A DNA stretch of 64,000 bases, taken from Clostridia bacterium (lineage in GTDB: Bacteria > Bacillota > Clostridia > Oscillospirales > CAG-272). A program made the position numbers and the translations under genes. This document shows positions 1 to 9,630 of this stretch, piece by piece. The stretch lies in assembly GCA_017482355.1 (NCBI GenBank), contig JAFUNJ010000012.1:124001-188000 (forward strand), read 5' to 3'. How positions within the stretch are numbered: the stretch's first letter is position 1; the number at the start of each line of letters is the position of its first letter. The notes under the pieces are model-generated. The model saw nothing but the letters and a program-made list of their open reading frames with translations. It was not told the origin of the DNA and made no database searches.

Positions 1-1
1 G

Positions 2-595
2 GGTGTTCCCGTTTCTGCAATCGTATTCGGCGGCAGACGAGCAAAGACCGCTCCCCTCGTATATCAGTCCTTTAACTGGCAGCACGGCTCCTTCGTCGGC
101 TCCATCATGGCTTCCGAGACCACGGCTGCTGCTTCCGGCGCTGTAGGCGTAGTTCGCCGCGACCCGATGGCAATGCGTCCCTTCGTTGGATACAACATGG
201 GCGACTACTTCCAGCACTGGCTTGATATGGGCAAGAACATCCCGAATCCCCCTGCGATCTTCCACATTAACTGGTTCCGCACCGACGACGAGGGTCACTT
301 CATTTGGCCCGGATTCGGTGACAACCTCCGCGTTCTTCTCTGGATCCTCGACCGTTGCGAAGGCAAGGTTGACGCTATCGAGACCGCTATCGGTTACGTT
401 CCGAATGCTGAAGACATCAACATTGAAGGTCTCAGCGACGTTACGCTTGACACCATCAAGGAGCTTCTCTCCGTTGATACCGCTTCCTGGAAGGAAGACG
501 TTGAGAACATCAAGGAGTTCTACTCTCTCATCGGCGACCACGTTCCCGCTACTATGTACGAGGAACTTGCAGCGCTCGAAAAGAGACTCGGCTAA
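2..595 (+). CDS. pckG: Phosphoenolpyruvate carboxykinase (GTP), C-terminal part
   Basis: Only the last 197 residues are inside the window; the gene begins upstream of base 1. The enzyme interconverts oxaloacetate plus GTP with phosphoenolpyruvate plus GDP and CO2 in the cytoplasm, at the link between the TCA cycle and glycolysis/gluconeogenesis. The fragment carries the GTP-PEPCK signatures FGGRR, the run SETTAAASGA, then RRDPMAMRPFVGYN followed by HWLDMG, all characteristic of the GTP-using family rather than the ATP-using one. The C-terminus ends normally in a charged helix and is followed by a strong terminator. Identity is secure; nothing can be said about its promoter or start. Confidence 0.96.
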   Translation, partial: GVPVSAIVFGGRRAKTAPLVYQSFNWQHGSFVGSIMASETTAAASGAVGVVRRDPMAMRPFVGYNMGDYFQHWLDMGKNIPNPPAIFHINWFRTDDEGHFIWPGFGDNLRVLLWILDRCEGKVDAIETAIGYVPNAEDINIEGLSDVTLDTIKELLSVDTASWKEDVENIKEFYSLIGDHVPATMYEELAALEKRLG

Positions 596-607
596 TATTA
601 AAAAGTC

Positions 608-640
608 GGACCGCATCGAAAGATGCGGTCCTTATTTTTT
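608..640 (+). terminator. Intrinsic terminator of the PEPCK gene
   Basis: A perfect 10-bp stem (GGACCGCATC / GATGCGGTCC) with a short GAAA-type loop is followed by TTATTTTTT, 13 bases behind the PEPCK stop codon. Confidence 0.9.
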
Positions 641-650
641 GCAAAACAAA

Positions 651-671
651 AACCGAGCTGAGTGCTCGGTT
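651..671 (-). terminator. Terminator of the small membrane protein gene
   Basis: AACCGAGC / GCTCGGTT forms an 8-bp stem that overlaps the stop codon of the minus-strand gene. Read on the minus strand it is followed by a T-rich run (TTTTTGTTTT). It makes the PEPCK/small-gene junction convergent. Confidence 0.75.
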
Positions 672-967
672 TAATCTTTTACGATCGTTACGCCCGACTG
701 AAACTGCGAAACGTTCTCGCCATAATCGAAGGTCGATTCCGTTGCGTAAAGCTTTTTGATCACCTTATTATAATTGTGCAATGCCAAATATGAAAAAACG
801 AAGAGAAGAGCGATCGAGATCACGATCACAATAATCGCCCAGATCCTAAACGATTTTTTCGATTTGCTTTTTTTATTCTCTTTGTGGTCATAAGAAAGAC
901 GGTAAGTCGAGCCGCCATAGGACGAATCGAGCGAAACGCTTTCGGGATTTTGATTTTCAGAAGTCAC
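671..967 (-). CDS. Small single-pass membrane protein, unknown function
   Basis: 98 residues, not recognised as a named family. Residues about 1-40 are polar with a Lys/Ser-rich stretch (KENKKSKSKKSFR). One hydrophobic segment covers about 42-64 (IWAIIVIVISIALLFVFSYLAL). The C-terminal 35 residues are hydrophilic. The lysine-rich side suggests an N-in topology with a short extracellular tail. The start is GTG, chosen because AGGGGAA stands 7 bases upstream. The gene is monocistronic: it faces the PEPCK terminator on one side and trmL, in the same orientation, 122 bases upstream. No function should be assigned. Confidence 0.7.
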   Translation of the reverse strand: MTSENQNPESVSLDSSYGGSTYRLSYDHKENKKSKSKKSFRIWAIIVIVISIALLFVFSYLALHNYNKVIKKLYATESTFDYGENVSQFQSGVTIVKD

Positions 968-1089
968 AAAGATTCCCCTAAAAGTTTATTTTCTACTCAT
1001 ATAATATCAGTAAATTTTAAACTTTTCGTGTCCTCTTTGTTGATTTTTTTGCCTGTCCTTGTAAATAAACAAATAATTCGGTCGTATTT

Positions 1090-1578
1090 TTAAATCTCCG
1101 AAAGGATGCCTGCAGTTTTCAGCGTCTCAAAGTTATCCTGGCGGAGTACCTCGTATGCCGCTATCGCAACGCAGTTTCCGAGGTTAAGCGAGCGAAGCGA
1201 CGCTCTCATCGGAATACGCACCGTATCATCGGGGCGTGTTCTTAAATAATCCTCGGGAAGTCCGCAGGATTCCTTTCCGAAAACGAGATACGGCTCCTCG
1301 GGATATGTTATATCGGTATAACAGTTCTTCCCTTTTTGGGAATAGAAAAACAGGTTATCGTTTTCGTGCTTGACCAGAAATTCATCAAAGGAATCATAGT
1401 AAGTAATATCGAGCTTGTCCCAGTAATCAAGACCTGCTCTTTTCAGCTTAGCACTCGTTATCTCAAATCCAAAAGGACGGACAAGATGAAGCGACGCTCC
1501 CGTAACGGCGCAGGTTCGGGCAATATTTCCCGTATTCTGCGGAATTTCCGGCTCTATAAGACAAATGTGTAATTTCAT
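1090..1578 (-). CDS. trmL: tRNA (cytidine(34)-2'-O)-methyltransferase TrmL
   Basis: A 162-residue SPOUT-superfamily methyltransferase of the usual TrmL length. In this family the enzyme 2'-O-methylates the wobble nucleotide of tRNA-Leu isoacceptors using SAM. Visible hallmarks are the N-terminal EPEIPQNTGNIARTC motif, the central FGKESCGLP motif and the C-terminal IPMRASLRSLNLGNCVAIAAYE, which form the trefoil knot that binds SAM. The gene is divergent from secA, with its own promoter at 1608-1636. GGAG stands about 9 bases before the ATG. The family assignment is very secure; the exact tRNA target is inferred from the family. Confidence 0.94.
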   Translation of the reverse strand: MKLHICLIEPEIPQNTGNIARTCAVTGASLHLVRPFGFEITSAKLKRAGLDYWDKLDITYYDSFDEFLVKHENDNLFFYSQKGKNCYTDITYPEEPYLVFGKESCGLPEDYLRTRPDDTVRIPMRASLRSLNLGNCVAIAAYEVLRQDNFETLKTAGILSEI

Positions 1579-1607
1579 TTCGTTTTTTCTCCAAATTTGA
1601 TAGCTTG

Positions 1608-1636
1608 ATTATACTATATTTTAACTTATATTTCAA
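1608..1636 (-). promoter_or_regulatory. SigA-type promoter of trmL
   Basis: On the minus strand TTGAAA (1631-1636) and TATAAT (1608-1613) are separated by 17 bases, about 30 bases before the trmL start codon. Confidence 0.75.
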
Positions 1637-1671
1637 GTATTTATAAATATTTACAATTACCCCTTTTAATA

Positions 1672-1701
1672 TTGGAAAAAATATGATACAATTATTATAA
1701 T
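1672..1701 (+). promoter_or_regulatory. SigA-type promoter of secA
   Basis: TTGGAA and TATAAT with an 18-base spacer, 33 bases before the secA ATG; divergent from the trmL promoter. Confidence 0.65.
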
Positions 1702-1734
1702 TATATTTGAATTTCCTCTCGAAAGGACATAAAT

Positions 1735-4482
1735 ATGGGACTTTTTAATTCTATCTTCGGATCCTACTCTCAAAGACAGATAAAGAAGATAACTCCGACC
1801 GTTAACAAGATCGAAGCACTTGCCGATAAATATAAGGCAATGACAGACGCAGAGCTTCGCTCTATGACCGACGTTCTCAAGGGTCGGCTCAATGACGGCG
1901 AGACTCTTGACGATATTCTCCCCGACGCATTTGCGGTCATTCGCGAGGCGGACGACCGAGTTCTCGGCAAGCGTCCCTTCCGCGTTCAGCTCATGGGCGG
2001 TATAATTCTCCATCAGGGCAGAATCGCCGAAATGAAAACGGGCGAAGGTAAGACCCTTGTCGCTACCCTTCCTGCTTATCTTAATGCGCTTACGGGTAAC
2101 GGCGTTCATATAGTAACGGTAAACGAATACCTTGCGGCTCTCGGCGCCGAAGAAATGGGACGTGTTTACGAATTTCTCGGACTTACTACCGGTCTTATCA
2201 TCCGCGATCAGACAAAGGAAGAGAAAAAGGCAGCTTACGACGCCGACATAACCTACGGAACAAACAACGAGTTCGGCTTCGACTATCTGCGTGACAACAT
2301 GGTCATCTACCGTGACCGTCTTTGCCAGCGCGGACACGCGTTTGCTATCGTCGACGAGGTCGACTCGATACTTATTGATGAAGCGAGAACTCCTCTTATC
2401 ATTTCGGGCGAGGGCGATAAGTCTACCGATCTTTACGACCGCGCAGACGCTTTCGTTCGTACCCTTAAGCAATACCGCATCAAGGAAATGGACGATAAGG
2501 TCTCGACTGACACCATTAACGCCGACTACATCGTCGACGAAAAGGCAAGGACCGCTACTCTTACCGAAAGCGGTGTTCTCAAGGCAGAAAAGTTCTTTAA
2601 CGTCGAAAATCTTTCCGACTCGGAAAACACGACTCTTTCTCACCACATCAACCAGGCGATCAAGGCGCACGGAACGATGGTCCGCGACGTTGACTACGTA
2701 AACAAGGACGGACAGATAATCATCGTCGACAGCTTCACGGGCCGTCTTATGCCCGGACGCCGTTATTCCGACGGTCTACATCAGGCGATAGAGGCAAAGG
2801 AAAAGGTAAAGATCGAAAAGGAAAACAAGACCTTGGCGACCATCACCTTTCAGAACTACTTCCGTATGTACAAGAAGCTCTCGGGTATGACAGGTACCGC
2901 GCTTACAGAGGATGCAGAATTCCGAGAGATATACTATCTTGACGTTGTCGAGGTTCCAACCAACAAGCCGATGATAAGAAGGGACCATCCCGACGTCGTT
3001 TATAAGAACGTGCGCGGAAAGTACCGCGCTATCGTCGATCAGGTAATTGAATGTCACGAAAAGGGACAGCCCGTTCTTGTCGGTACTGTTTCGATCGAAA
3101 AATCCGAGGAGCTTTCCAAGCTTCTTAAGCGCGAGGGTATCAAGCATACCGTCCTTAACGCGAAATATCACGAAAAGGAAGCCGAGATAGTTGCTAACGC
3201 AGGTAAATTCGGCACCGTTACAATTTCGACTAACATGGCAGGACGTGGTACCGACATTATGCTCGGCGGTAACCCCGAGTTCCTAGCCAAGCAGGAAATG
3301 ATAAAGAACGGCTACGACGAGGATGTCGTCGGTCTTGCTATCGGTTCTTCCCTCTCGGTCTCCGACGAGGTTCTTGAAGCACGCAAGGTGTACCGTGAAC
3401 TCTTTGAAAAGTACAAGAAGCAGATCGAGCCCGAGGCAGAAAAGATCAAGGCAGCAGGCGGTCTCTTTATAATCGGCACAGAGCGCCACGAAAGCCGACG
3501 CATTGACAACCAGCTACGCGGTCGTTCGGGGCGTCAAGGAGACCCCGGTGAATCGCGCTTCTTCCTTTCTCTTGAAGACGATCTTATGCGTCTTTTCGGA
3601 AGCGAGAGAATCCTCGGAATGGTAGAGCGTCTCGGTCTTGAGGAAACTCAGCCCATTTCGGCAGGTATTCTTTCTCATTCCATCGAGGACGCGCAGAAGC
3701 GTCTTGAAGCAAACAACTTTGCACGCCGTAAGCACGTACTTAGCTACGACGACGTAATGAATCAGCAGAGAACGATAATCTACGGCCAGCGTCGTGAGGT
3801 GCTTGACGGTGCCGATATGAAGGAAAAGATCCTTGCTATGATCGAGGAGGTCATCGTGAGCAAGGTTGACGAGTTCGTCAATCCCGAAAATCCCGCTGAG
3901 TGGAATTTCGATGCTCTCCGTTCCTACTTCCTCGGAACTCTTACGACCAATGACGATTTCCGTTTCAGCGACGAGGAGCTTGAAAACGTCGTTACAGCCG
4001 ACATTGAGCAGCTTCTTCTGAGTCGTTCCGAAAAGCTTTATGCCGAAAAGGAAGAAATGTTCGGCTCCGACATGCGTGAGATCGAGCGTATTATACTCCT
4101 TCAGAACGTCGACAGAAAGTGGATGGAGCATCTTGACGCCATGGACGATCTCAAGGGCAGTATCGGTCTTAACGCCTACGCTCAGAGAAATCCGATAAAC
4201 GAATACCGCATTCAGAGTGCTGATATGTTCGACATGATGAACTCAGAGATCAAGGAAGACACTGTCAGAATGATCCTTTCCGTTCAGCCGAGACGCGAGA
4301 TCAAGCGTGTTGAGGTAGCAAAGGTAAAGAACGAGGGCTTCGTTGGCTCGGGTGAGCCCGCAAAGAAAAAGCCGGTCGTTCACAAAAAGAGCGAAAAGGT
4401 AGGACGTAATGATCCCTGCCCCTGCGGCAGCGGTAAGAAATATAAGAAGTGCTGCGGAAGAACCGAAGGAGACGACGAATAA
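1735..4482 (+). CDS. secA: Preprotein translocase ATPase SecA
   Basis: 915 residues, full length. SecA is the cytoplasmic motor that pushes unfolded preproteins through SecYEG by ATP hydrolysis. NBD1 carries the DEAD-type Walker A TGEGKT (102-107) and [16 protein letters not shown]; the preprotein cross-linking domain follows. NBD2 contains [12 protein letters not shown] and [13 protein letters not shown]. The C-terminus ends in the zinc-binding SEC-C motif [13 protein letters not shown] (from about 895), which binds SecB or lipids in characterised homologues. In the conserved VTVNxYLAxRDAE stretch the RD pair is replaced ([10 protein letters not shown]). GAAAGGA precedes the ATG. A membrane-protein gene starts 3 bases after the stop, suggesting coupled translation. 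yajC, which also serves the Sec machinery, lies about 5 kb downstream. Confidence 0.98.
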   Translation: MGLFNSIFGSYSQRQIKKITPTVNKIEALADKYKAMTDAELRSMTDVLKGRLNDGETLDDILPDAFAVIREADDRVLGKRPFRVQLMGGIILHQGRIAEMKTGEGKTLVATLPAYLNALTGNGVHIVTVNEYLAALGAEEMGRVYEFLGLTTGLIIRDQTKEEKKAAYDADITYGTNNEFGFDYLRDNMVIYRDRLCQRGHAFAIVDEVDSILIDEARTPLIISGEGDKSTDLYDRADAFVRTLKQYRIKEMDDKVSTDTINADYIVDEKARTATLTESGVLKAEKFFNVENLSDSENTTLSHHINQAIKAHGTMVRDVDYVNKDGQIIIVDSFTGRLMPGRRYSDGLHQAIEAKEKVKIEKENKTLATITFQNYFRMYKKLSGMTGTALTEDAEFREIYYLDVVEVPTNKPMIRRDHPDVVYKNVRGKYRAIVDQVIECHEKGQPVLVGTVSIEKSEELSKLLKREGIKHTVLNAKYHEKEAEIVANAGKFGTVTISTNMAGRGTDIMLGGNPEFLAKQEMIKNGYDEDVVGLAIGSSLSVSDEVLEARKVYRELFEKYKKQIEPEAEKIKAAGGLFIIGTERHESRRIDNQLRGRSGRQGDPGESRFFLSLEDDLMRLFGSERILGMVERLGLEETQPISAGILSHSIEDAQKRLEANNFARRKHVLSYDDVMNQQRTIIYGQRREVLDGADMKEKILAMIEEVIVSKVDEFVNPENPAEWNFDALRSYFLGTLTTNDDFRFSDEELENVVTADIEQLLLSRSEKLYAEKEEMFGSDMREIERIILLQNVDRKWMEHLDAMDDLKGSIGLNAYAQRNPINEYRIQSADMFDMMNSEIKEDTVRMILSVQPRREIKRVEVAKVKNEGFVGSGEPAKKKPVVHKKSEKVGRNDPCPCGSGKKYKKCCGRTEGDDE

Positions 4483-4485
4483 ATA

Positions 4486-5823
4486 ATGAAATACCGTTTA
4501 TTTCTATTTGGTCTTTTCTTCCTTATAAATCCGTATTTTTGGGTATTTGATATTCTACCCGACTTTATCGGTCTGCTTATCATGGCGAAGGCGATAAAGC
4601 CGCTTACCGACATATCGCCCTCTATGGAAGCAGCATCCAAGGGCTTCAAAAAAGCCGCCGCTCTCTCAATTGCCCAGCTCGGACTTATAATACCTATGAT
4701 CTCGATCGTTAATTCCGATCCGACGTTCAATATGGTATTCTCATTCTGCTTCAGCATTCTCCGTATCATTTTCCTTGTTCCCGCTTTTCACGAGTTGTTT
4801 AACGGATTTGCATATTTTGCAGATAGGCATGCTGAAAAAGGAAATACCGTTTCGGTAGCAAAATTAAAGATCGTAAGAACTTTAATGCAGATATACGTTA
4901 TAATCCACGGCGTTCTTTCCTCCTTCCCCGAAATAGTTTATTTCAAGGTAAACGATTCAGGACTGACAGGAAGCTTTGAGGAAATATATCCCCTTGCGCC
5001 GTTCAGATTGGGCATAATCGTGCTTTGCGCAATGATCGTCGCGGTGATCTCAGTAGGATGGTATATCGCAGTCTGCATATACTTCTCCTCCCTCCGAAAA
5101 AAAGCCGCATTCAACAGGGGTATAACTGCAGATATTTCATCCTTCGTCAGAAGTGAAAAAATGCGCGTAATGTCGGCAATAAGACCTGCAGTCACCTGCT
5201 TTATCATTGCGTGCTTCTGTTCCGTCGGATATTATATCGACGGAAAGGCGGTCATTCCGCCGTACTTCGCGCCGATCCTTCATATAGCTGTAATATCGTG
5301 CCTGCGCAGGGTCATCGACAAGAAGGTCACACGTGCCTTTTCGATCGTTGCGGTCGTTCTTGCGTTTCCGCTTCAGCTGTTTTACGAATTTTTTGCTACC
5401 ATGTATCACGAAACCGCGTCGTTTGCATTCAGGGACGTTAAGTTCTACTTTATGTTCCCGTTCTTCTTTAACGTGATATACACTGCGTTCCTTATCGTTT
5501 CATCGGTATGCGTCGGAATCGCTCTTTACAGGGCGACAAAGCAGCACACGGGACTTTTCTGGGAAGCAGAATACGTGACGCACAATACTAAGGCGGCAAG
5601 TGAAAAGCTGCGCCGTCTGACTCTTTCGGTCGTCCTGACGGTCGCCACATGTTTGCTATCTGTGTTTAACACTTACGCATACAGACATCTTTATGACAAG
5701 CCGATTCTCAACACGGTTTCCCTCGCTTTGGGCGTGTTGATTGCAATTTGCGCGTCGATCCTCTACACGTCGGTTCGTTCTTCGATTCTCGAAAAGTATT
5801 CGACGGAAAATAAAATGAATTAA
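4486..5823 (+). CDS. Polytopic membrane protein, unknown function, coupled to secA
   Basis: 445 residues with roughly ten hydrophobic segments spread over the whole length, beginning at about residue 3 (FLFGLFFLINPYFWVFDILP). There is no signal sequence separate from the first helix. Hydrophilic loops are short and Lys/Arg-rich, and no catalytic motif was recognised. The ATG lies 3 bases after the secA stop with no separate promoter, so it is probably made by re-initiation from the secA message. A symmetric terminator follows at once. Position next to secA does not prove a role in export. Unidentified. Confidence 0.8.
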   Translation: MKYRLFLFGLFFLINPYFWVFDILPDFIGLLIMAKAIKPLTDISPSMEAASKGFKKAAALSIAQLGLIIPMISIVNSDPTFNMVFSFCFSILRIIFLVPAFHELFNGFAYFADRHAEKGNTVSVAKLKIVRTLMQIYVIIHGVLSSFPEIVYFKVNDSGLTGSFEEIYPLAPFRLGIIVLCAMIVAVISVGWYIAVCIYFSSLRKKAAFNRGITADISSFVRSEKMRVMSAIRPAVTCFIIACFCSVGYYIDGKAVIPPYFAPILHIAVISCLRRVIDKKVTRAFSIVAVVLAFPLQLFYEFFATMYHETASFAFRDVKFYFMFPFFFNVIYTAFLIVSSVCVGIALYRATKQHTGLFWEAEYVTHNTKAASEKLRRLTLSVVLTVATCLLSVFNTYAYRHLYDKPILNTVSLALGVLIAICASILYTSVRSSILEKYSTENKMN

Positions 5824-5850
5824 AAAAGAGAGCCATCGGCTCTCTTTTTT
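5823..5850. terminator. Bidirectional terminator between secA operon and topB
   Basis: AAAAAGAGAGCC / GGCTCTCTTTTTT with an ATC loop. A-tract and T-tract on either side let it serve both convergent genes. Confidence 0.88.
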
Positions 5851-7966
5851 AATTAAAGTCAAACACTGCACGTCCGTCTTCAAGCTTGAGACAAGCTTCG
5901 AAGCTCTTGCCCGATTTCTTTGAAACAAAGCCCGAAAGCTTTTCGGTTCTGCCGTTTGTCAAAAGCTGCTTGACAGCGGACAGCGGAATTACGCGCGAGC
6001 AAATACGCATACTGACGGCAAATTTGCATCCGTTTTCGCGGTATGATCCGCAGCCGTAGCCGAAGTTGGTTCGGCGCACCTCGCCGCCGCAAAGCGGACA
6101 TTTGCCGACTGTCTGCATAAAGAAGCCGATATCGGTATCGTTTGCAAAGCTATCGCCCTTACGATCGAAGACCTCTGATATTTCTGCTTTAGCAAGCTCA
6201 ACGCTGTCTCCGACGCTGCATTCACCTCTGAAAACGCGTTTCAGCGACTTACCAAGCTCGGCAGTTTTATATTTATCCATGCTTATCTGCATGGCTTTAA
6301 GCGATTCTATCAGATATTCACCGTCCGGTAGAATCGTATAAACGTCCTTATTAAGCTTTATGTAACCGCTCTTTCGGGCGTTATCTATAATTCCAGTTCT
6401 CGTTGCCTCGGTGCCAAGCTCAAGTCCTTCGAATATCGCCTTGTATTCCTCGGTATCGTCGGCTTTTTCGGGATCGGAATTCTCCTGTGCCTTTTCTTGC
6501 TTGAAGGGATTTTTAAGGTAGTTATTGAGCGTTTCTATCGTGTAATGCTTGGGCGGATTGGTCTCCTTTTCGACCGGCTCAAAATTGATATTGACCGCGT
6601 CGCCCTTGTTAAGCTGAGGAAGGACCTTGTCCTTTCCGCTGTAATCGTCATACTTCGTCCAGCCGCGCTCGACGATGACCGTTCCCTTAAGCGCAAATTC
6701 CTCAAGATCACCTACAGCTATCTTTATCTCACTCTTATTGACAACACAGTCCTCGGCACAGAACACCGCGACGAAACGGCGGAATACCGTCGAATACACC
6801 TGCATTTCCTTTTCAGATAGGCGCGATTTATCTGGGATCTTATACGTTGGAGTCAGAGCCGAGTGTGATTCAATCTTGCTGTCGTCGAATATAGTCTTTT
6901 TATCCTTGAAGGCAAGCGGATAACCGAGCTTTTTACAGTTCTCGATTATCTTTCTTATCTTATCCTTTTCGGCTGTCGCAAGATACTCGGAGTTTGTACG
7001 TGGATAGGTAAGATAACCCTCCTCATAAAGCTTCTGAACGATCTCAAGACTTTCCGCCATTGACATCTTATATTTCTTACCGAGCACGTTCTGGAGCTTT
7101 GAAAGCGAGTAAAGCTTTCCGGGGGAAAGCGTGTCTTTTTTCTTTTTTACGTCGGTAACGGTTGCACCTACGGCGTTATACTGATCGCAGAGATTTTTCG
7201 CCTTAATAAAATCGGTCTTATCGAACTTCGTTTTCGACTGTAATTCGATCATCTCACCGTTAGTTTCCGCCTTACTGACGAGTGCGTAATAAATATCGGG
7301 CACGAAATTTCTTATCGCCATATCGCGCTCATAAATGGCAAGCACTATCGGTACTATAACACGTCCGACGCGAAGGAGCTTTCCGCTTTTAAGCGTCGCA
7401 TAGCGCGTGAGATTCACGCCGTATAGCCAGTCGATGAATGTGCGTGCATAGCCCTCGTTAGCAAGGTTATCGTATTCGTCCTCACTCTTCATATCGCGGA
7501 GCGCGGCGGCAACAGTTTCGGGCGTCTGGTCGGGAAGCCACAGGCGAAGAAGCGGCTTCGGTTTTTTCAGCGCTTTATTTACACAGGTACGGACTATTAT
7601 TTCTCCCTCTCGGTCGGCGTCTCCTGCGTTTACTATCTTGTCTACGTCGGGACGGTTACAGAGGTCCTCGATAATTTTGAACTGCCTTATAACTCCGTCG
7701 TCACGGTCACCGTTATCGCCCTTGCGTAATTCGTATCGAAACTCGCTCGGGAAGCAAGGAAGATTGTCCATACACCAATACTTCTGCCCCTCGGGAAGAG
7801 GTCTGTAGCTTTCGATATCACAAAGCCCGAAAAGGTGTCCGAATGCCCAGCTTACCAGGTATCCGCACCCCTCGAAATATCCGTTTTTCTTTTGCATTTG
7901 CCCGATGCCTGCGCAGATATTTCGCGCCAAGCTCGGCTTTTCGGCTATAATAAGTATCATATTCAC
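5849..7966 (-). CDS. topB: DNA topoisomerase III (type IA)
   Basis: 705 residues. Type IA topoisomerases nick one strand through a tyrosine, pass the other strand and reseal, helping to resolve replication and recombination intermediates. The N-terminal Toprim domain shows IIAEKPSLA and NAGDADREGEI (acidic metal-binding residues). The active-site segment is YLTYPRTNSEYL, with the catalytic tyrosine at about 320. Near the C-terminus (from about 623) a four-cysteine zinc finger, CPLCGG then CGSYRENGC, is followed by a topoisomerase C-terminal repeat. The chosen start is GTG with GAAGG about 12 bases upstream; an in-frame ATG two codons later is possible. Such genes occur both on chromosomes and on conjugative elements, but no conjugation gene is nearby. 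Confidence 0.93.
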   Translation of the reverse strand: MNMILIIAEKPSLARNICAGIGQMQKKNGYFEGCGYLVSWAFGHLFGLCDIESYRPLPEGQKYWCMDNLPCFPSEFRYELRKGDNGDRDDGVIRQFKIIEDLCNRPDVDKIVNAGDADREGEIIVRTCVNKALKKPKPLLRLWLPDQTPETVAAALRDMKSEDEYDNLANEGYARTFIDWLYGVNLTRYATLKSGKLLRVGRVIVPIVLAIYERDMAIRNFVPDIYYALVSKAETNGEMIELQSKTKFDKTDFIKAKNLCDQYNAVGATVTDVKKKKDTLSPGKLYSLSKLQNVLGKKYKMSMAESLEIVQKLYEEGYLTYPRTNSEYLATAEKDKIRKIIENCKKLGYPLAFKDKKTIFDDSKIESHSALTPTYKIPDKSRLSEKEMQVYSTVFRRFVAVFCAEDCVVNKSEIKIAVGDLEEFALKGTVIVERGWTKYDDYSGKDKVLPQLNKGDAVNINFEPVEKETNPPKHYTIETLNNYLKNPFKQEKAQENSDPEKADDTEEYKAIFEGLELGTEATRTGIIDNARKSGYIKLNKDVYTILPDGEYLIESLKAMQISMDKYKTAELGKSLKRVFRGECSVGDSVELAKAEISEVFDRKGDSFANDTDIGFFMQTVGKCPLCGGEVRRTNFGYGCGSYRENGCKFAVSMRICSRVIPLSAVKQLLTNGRTEKLSGFVSKKSGKSFEACLKLEDGRAVFDFN

Positions 7967-7999
7967 ATTATACTACATCCTTCAAAAAAAATCAATGCC

Positions 8000-8028
8000 T
8001 TGACACATCCTTGCTGTAATGTTATAAT
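8000..8028 (+). promoter_or_regulatory. Consensus promoter of the 8057 gene
   Basis: TTGACA and TATAAT, both perfect, with a 17-base spacer; the start codon lies 29 bases downstream. Confidence 0.88.
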
Positions 8029-8056
8029 GTTTAAAGAAACATTTTGGAGATTAATA

Positions 8057-8605
8057 ATGAACGATTATTCCAGTATAACCGAGTATTCCGTTACAAAGAA
8101 AAGAAGCAAGCTGTATAACGTGGCGAGGATCGTCGCCCCTATCGTCACCGGTGTGGTGCCGATCTTGTATTCCGTATTTATGCTGTTCGCGTACGGGTTT
8201 CCGCCATACCCAATTCCAATCATTACACTTGCGGTCTTACTTTCGTTTATTACTGCAAGATATTTTCGCCGTATCGATTACGATTACAGAATCGTAGGTA
8301 ACGAGCTGTTTTTCTCTATCGTATATAACCGCCGTAAGCGCAAGGAGCTTGGTTCGATAGATATTTCGCTGCTTGACAAGTTCGCCCCGTATTCGGGAAA
8401 ATATTATGACGAGGCGGCAAGTGCTTCTTATGTTAAGGTATACGATCTTTGTTCGTCTGTAACCGATCCATACGTTTTCTACGCAGTTGAAAAAGACGAG
8501 GAAAGCGGAAGCAAGACACTGTATATATTTAACGCCTCGGAAAAAATGTTAAAGCTTATCAAGCTTTACAACCGCCGTGCAATAACCGATTACCCAAATG
8601 AATAA
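8057..8605 (+). CDS. Two-helix membrane protein, unknown (possibly DUF6106-like)
   Basis: 182 residues. The start is the ATG at 8057, with TTGGAGA 6 bases upstream and a perfect promoter before it; a longer reading frame running back into topB has neither. Two adjacent hydrophobic segments (about 25-47 and 53-70) are followed by a soluble domain of about 110 residues that begins YRIVGNELFFSIVYNRRKRKEL. That pattern recalls a PH-like or DUF6106-type cytoplasmic domain, but the resemblance is from memory and weak. The next gene overlaps or nearly abuts it. Function unknown. Confidence 0.75.
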   Translation: MNDYSSITEYSVTKKRSKLYNVARIVAPIVTGVVPILYSVFMLFAYGFPPYPIPIITLAVLLSFITARYFRRIDYDYRIVGNELFFSIVYNRRKRKELGSIDISLLDKFAPYSGKYYDEAASASYVKVYDLCSSVTDPYVFYAVEKDEESGSKTLYIFNASEKMLKLIKLYNRRAITDYPNE

Positions 8606-8648
8606 TAATCGCCCTCACAGCATAATAATTGTCTGCGGGGGTGATTTT

Positions 8649-9167
8649 TTGAAAAGAGCATTTACGGCACTGTGTGCCGTTATTCTTGTTTTTTTCGTCT
8701 CATGCGGAGACGGCAGGGAGACAAAGAGACTGGATATTGATTATCCTTTTGATATTCACGCTTTTATAAAATTCGACGGCAGAGACTATGAGGCAGACGT
8801 TACGCTGACAGGCGAAAATGAGATAAGGATCATATTTTGTGCCCCCGAAAGCTTAAAAAATACCGTTTTGGAAATGAAAAACGGAGAATCATATCTTCAC
8901 GTCTCGGGCGTAACTCTACCGATAAATGACGGCGGTTACTCCTCCGAAAACGGGCTATTACTTATCCGACACCTTTTTACGGTTTCTCAGAAAAACTACA
9001 CCGACGCTTCCGTTATAAAACACGGTGGCGTCAAATACAGCGTTGAAAATTACACGACAAACGAAGGAAAGATCAGCGCTTATTTCGTTTCGGGCAAGCA
9101 AATGCCCGACAAGATAAGCGCTAACTTACACGGACACGAGATCGAGCTAATAATTGTTAACGATTAA
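8649..9167 (+). CDS. Putative lipoprotein, unknown function
   Basis: 172 residues from a TTG start with GGGGGTGA 4-5 bases upstream. With this start the N-terminus is a classical lipoprotein signal: KR, a hydrophobic run of about 15, then the lipobox VFFVSC with the acylated cysteine near residue 19, followed by GDG. An upstream ATG at 8598 would put 17 extra residues before the signal, so TTG is preferred. The mature part is beta-rich and polar, with no motif recognised. It follows the 8057 gene closely and is probably co-transcribed with it. Predicted location is the outer face of the cytoplasmic membrane. Confidence 0.72.
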   Translation: MKRAFTALCAVILVFFVSCGDGRETKRLDIDYPFDIHAFIKFDGRDYEADVTLTGENEIRIIFCAPESLKNTVLEMKNGESYLHVSGVTLPINDGGYSSENGLLLIRHLFTVSQKNYTDASVIKHGGVKYSVENYTTNEGKISAYFVSGKQMPDKISANLHGHEIELIIVND

Positions 9168-9185
9168 TTAAATTTGCTTTTTCTA

Positions 9186-9214
9186 TTGTATTCTCCCGAA
9201 AAATAAGGTATAAT
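9186..9214 (+). promoter_or_regulatory. Promoter of yajC
   Basis: TTGTAT and TATAAT with a 17-base spacer, 34 bases before the yajC start. The -35 box is weak. Confidence 0.5.
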
Positions 9215-9247
9215 TACCCTGTACGTTAAAATTTGGAGGAATTGTAA

Positions 9248-9541
9248 ATGTTAGGAACTATATTAATGCTCGTACTTACGGTAGTCGTTTTCTATTTCTT
9301 CGCTATCCGTCCGCAGAAAAAGCAGGAAAAAGAAACTGCAGCAATGCGTAACAGCATCACCGTCGGTGACGAGATAATTACAATAGGCGGTATAATCGGA
9401 ACCGTCATAATCGTCAAGGACGACAAGATGATGATCGAGACCGGTAACGACCGCACAAAGCTCACGATTCTCAAGAGCGCGGTAAGAACCGTTCTTCACG
9501 ACGATGAGCCCGCTACTGACTCCGGTGAAAAGCCGCAGTAA
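9248..9541 (+). CDS. yajC: Preprotein translocase subunit YajC
   Basis: 97 residues. YajC is a small single-pass accessory subunit of SecDF-YajC, which assists SecYEG-dependent export. It has one N-terminal membrane helix (about 2-20) followed by the family motif FFAIRPQKKQEKE and the conserved core GDEIITIGGIIGTV, then an acidic tail. GGAGGA stands 7 bases before the ATG. No secD or secF lies beside it in this window. It is followed by a strong terminator and then a TIGR04086-type membrane protein gene, a neighbourhood I recall as common in Clostridia. Confidence 0.95.
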   Translation: MLGTILMLVLTVVVFYFFAIRPQKKQEKETAAMRNSITVGDEIITIGGIIGTVIIVKDDKMMIETGNDRTKLTILKSAVRTVLHDDEPATDSGEKPQ

Positions 9542-9552
9542 TTTTTCGGAAT

Positions 9553-9608
9553 AAAAAATCCCCTTTAAGAATATTCTTTGATAAAGGATATTTTTGAAGG
9601 GGTTTTTT
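9553..9608 (+). terminator. Long-stem terminator behind yajC
   Basis: AAAAAATCCCCTT pairs with AAGGGGTTTTTT around an inner AT-rich hairpin; the T-tract follows on the plus strand. Confidence 0.8.
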
Positions 9609-9630
9609 ATTTTCCCCGAAGGAGAAGAAA

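Noticed and set aside
1666-4131. Minus-strand frames of 200-334 codons inside secA.
   Set aside because: They mirror the codon periodicity of secA and have low-complexity, cysteine/valine-rich products without motifs.
7835-8056. Upstream extension of the 8057 membrane protein into topB.
   Set aside because: The promoter and ribosome site lie between, so the extension is not translated.
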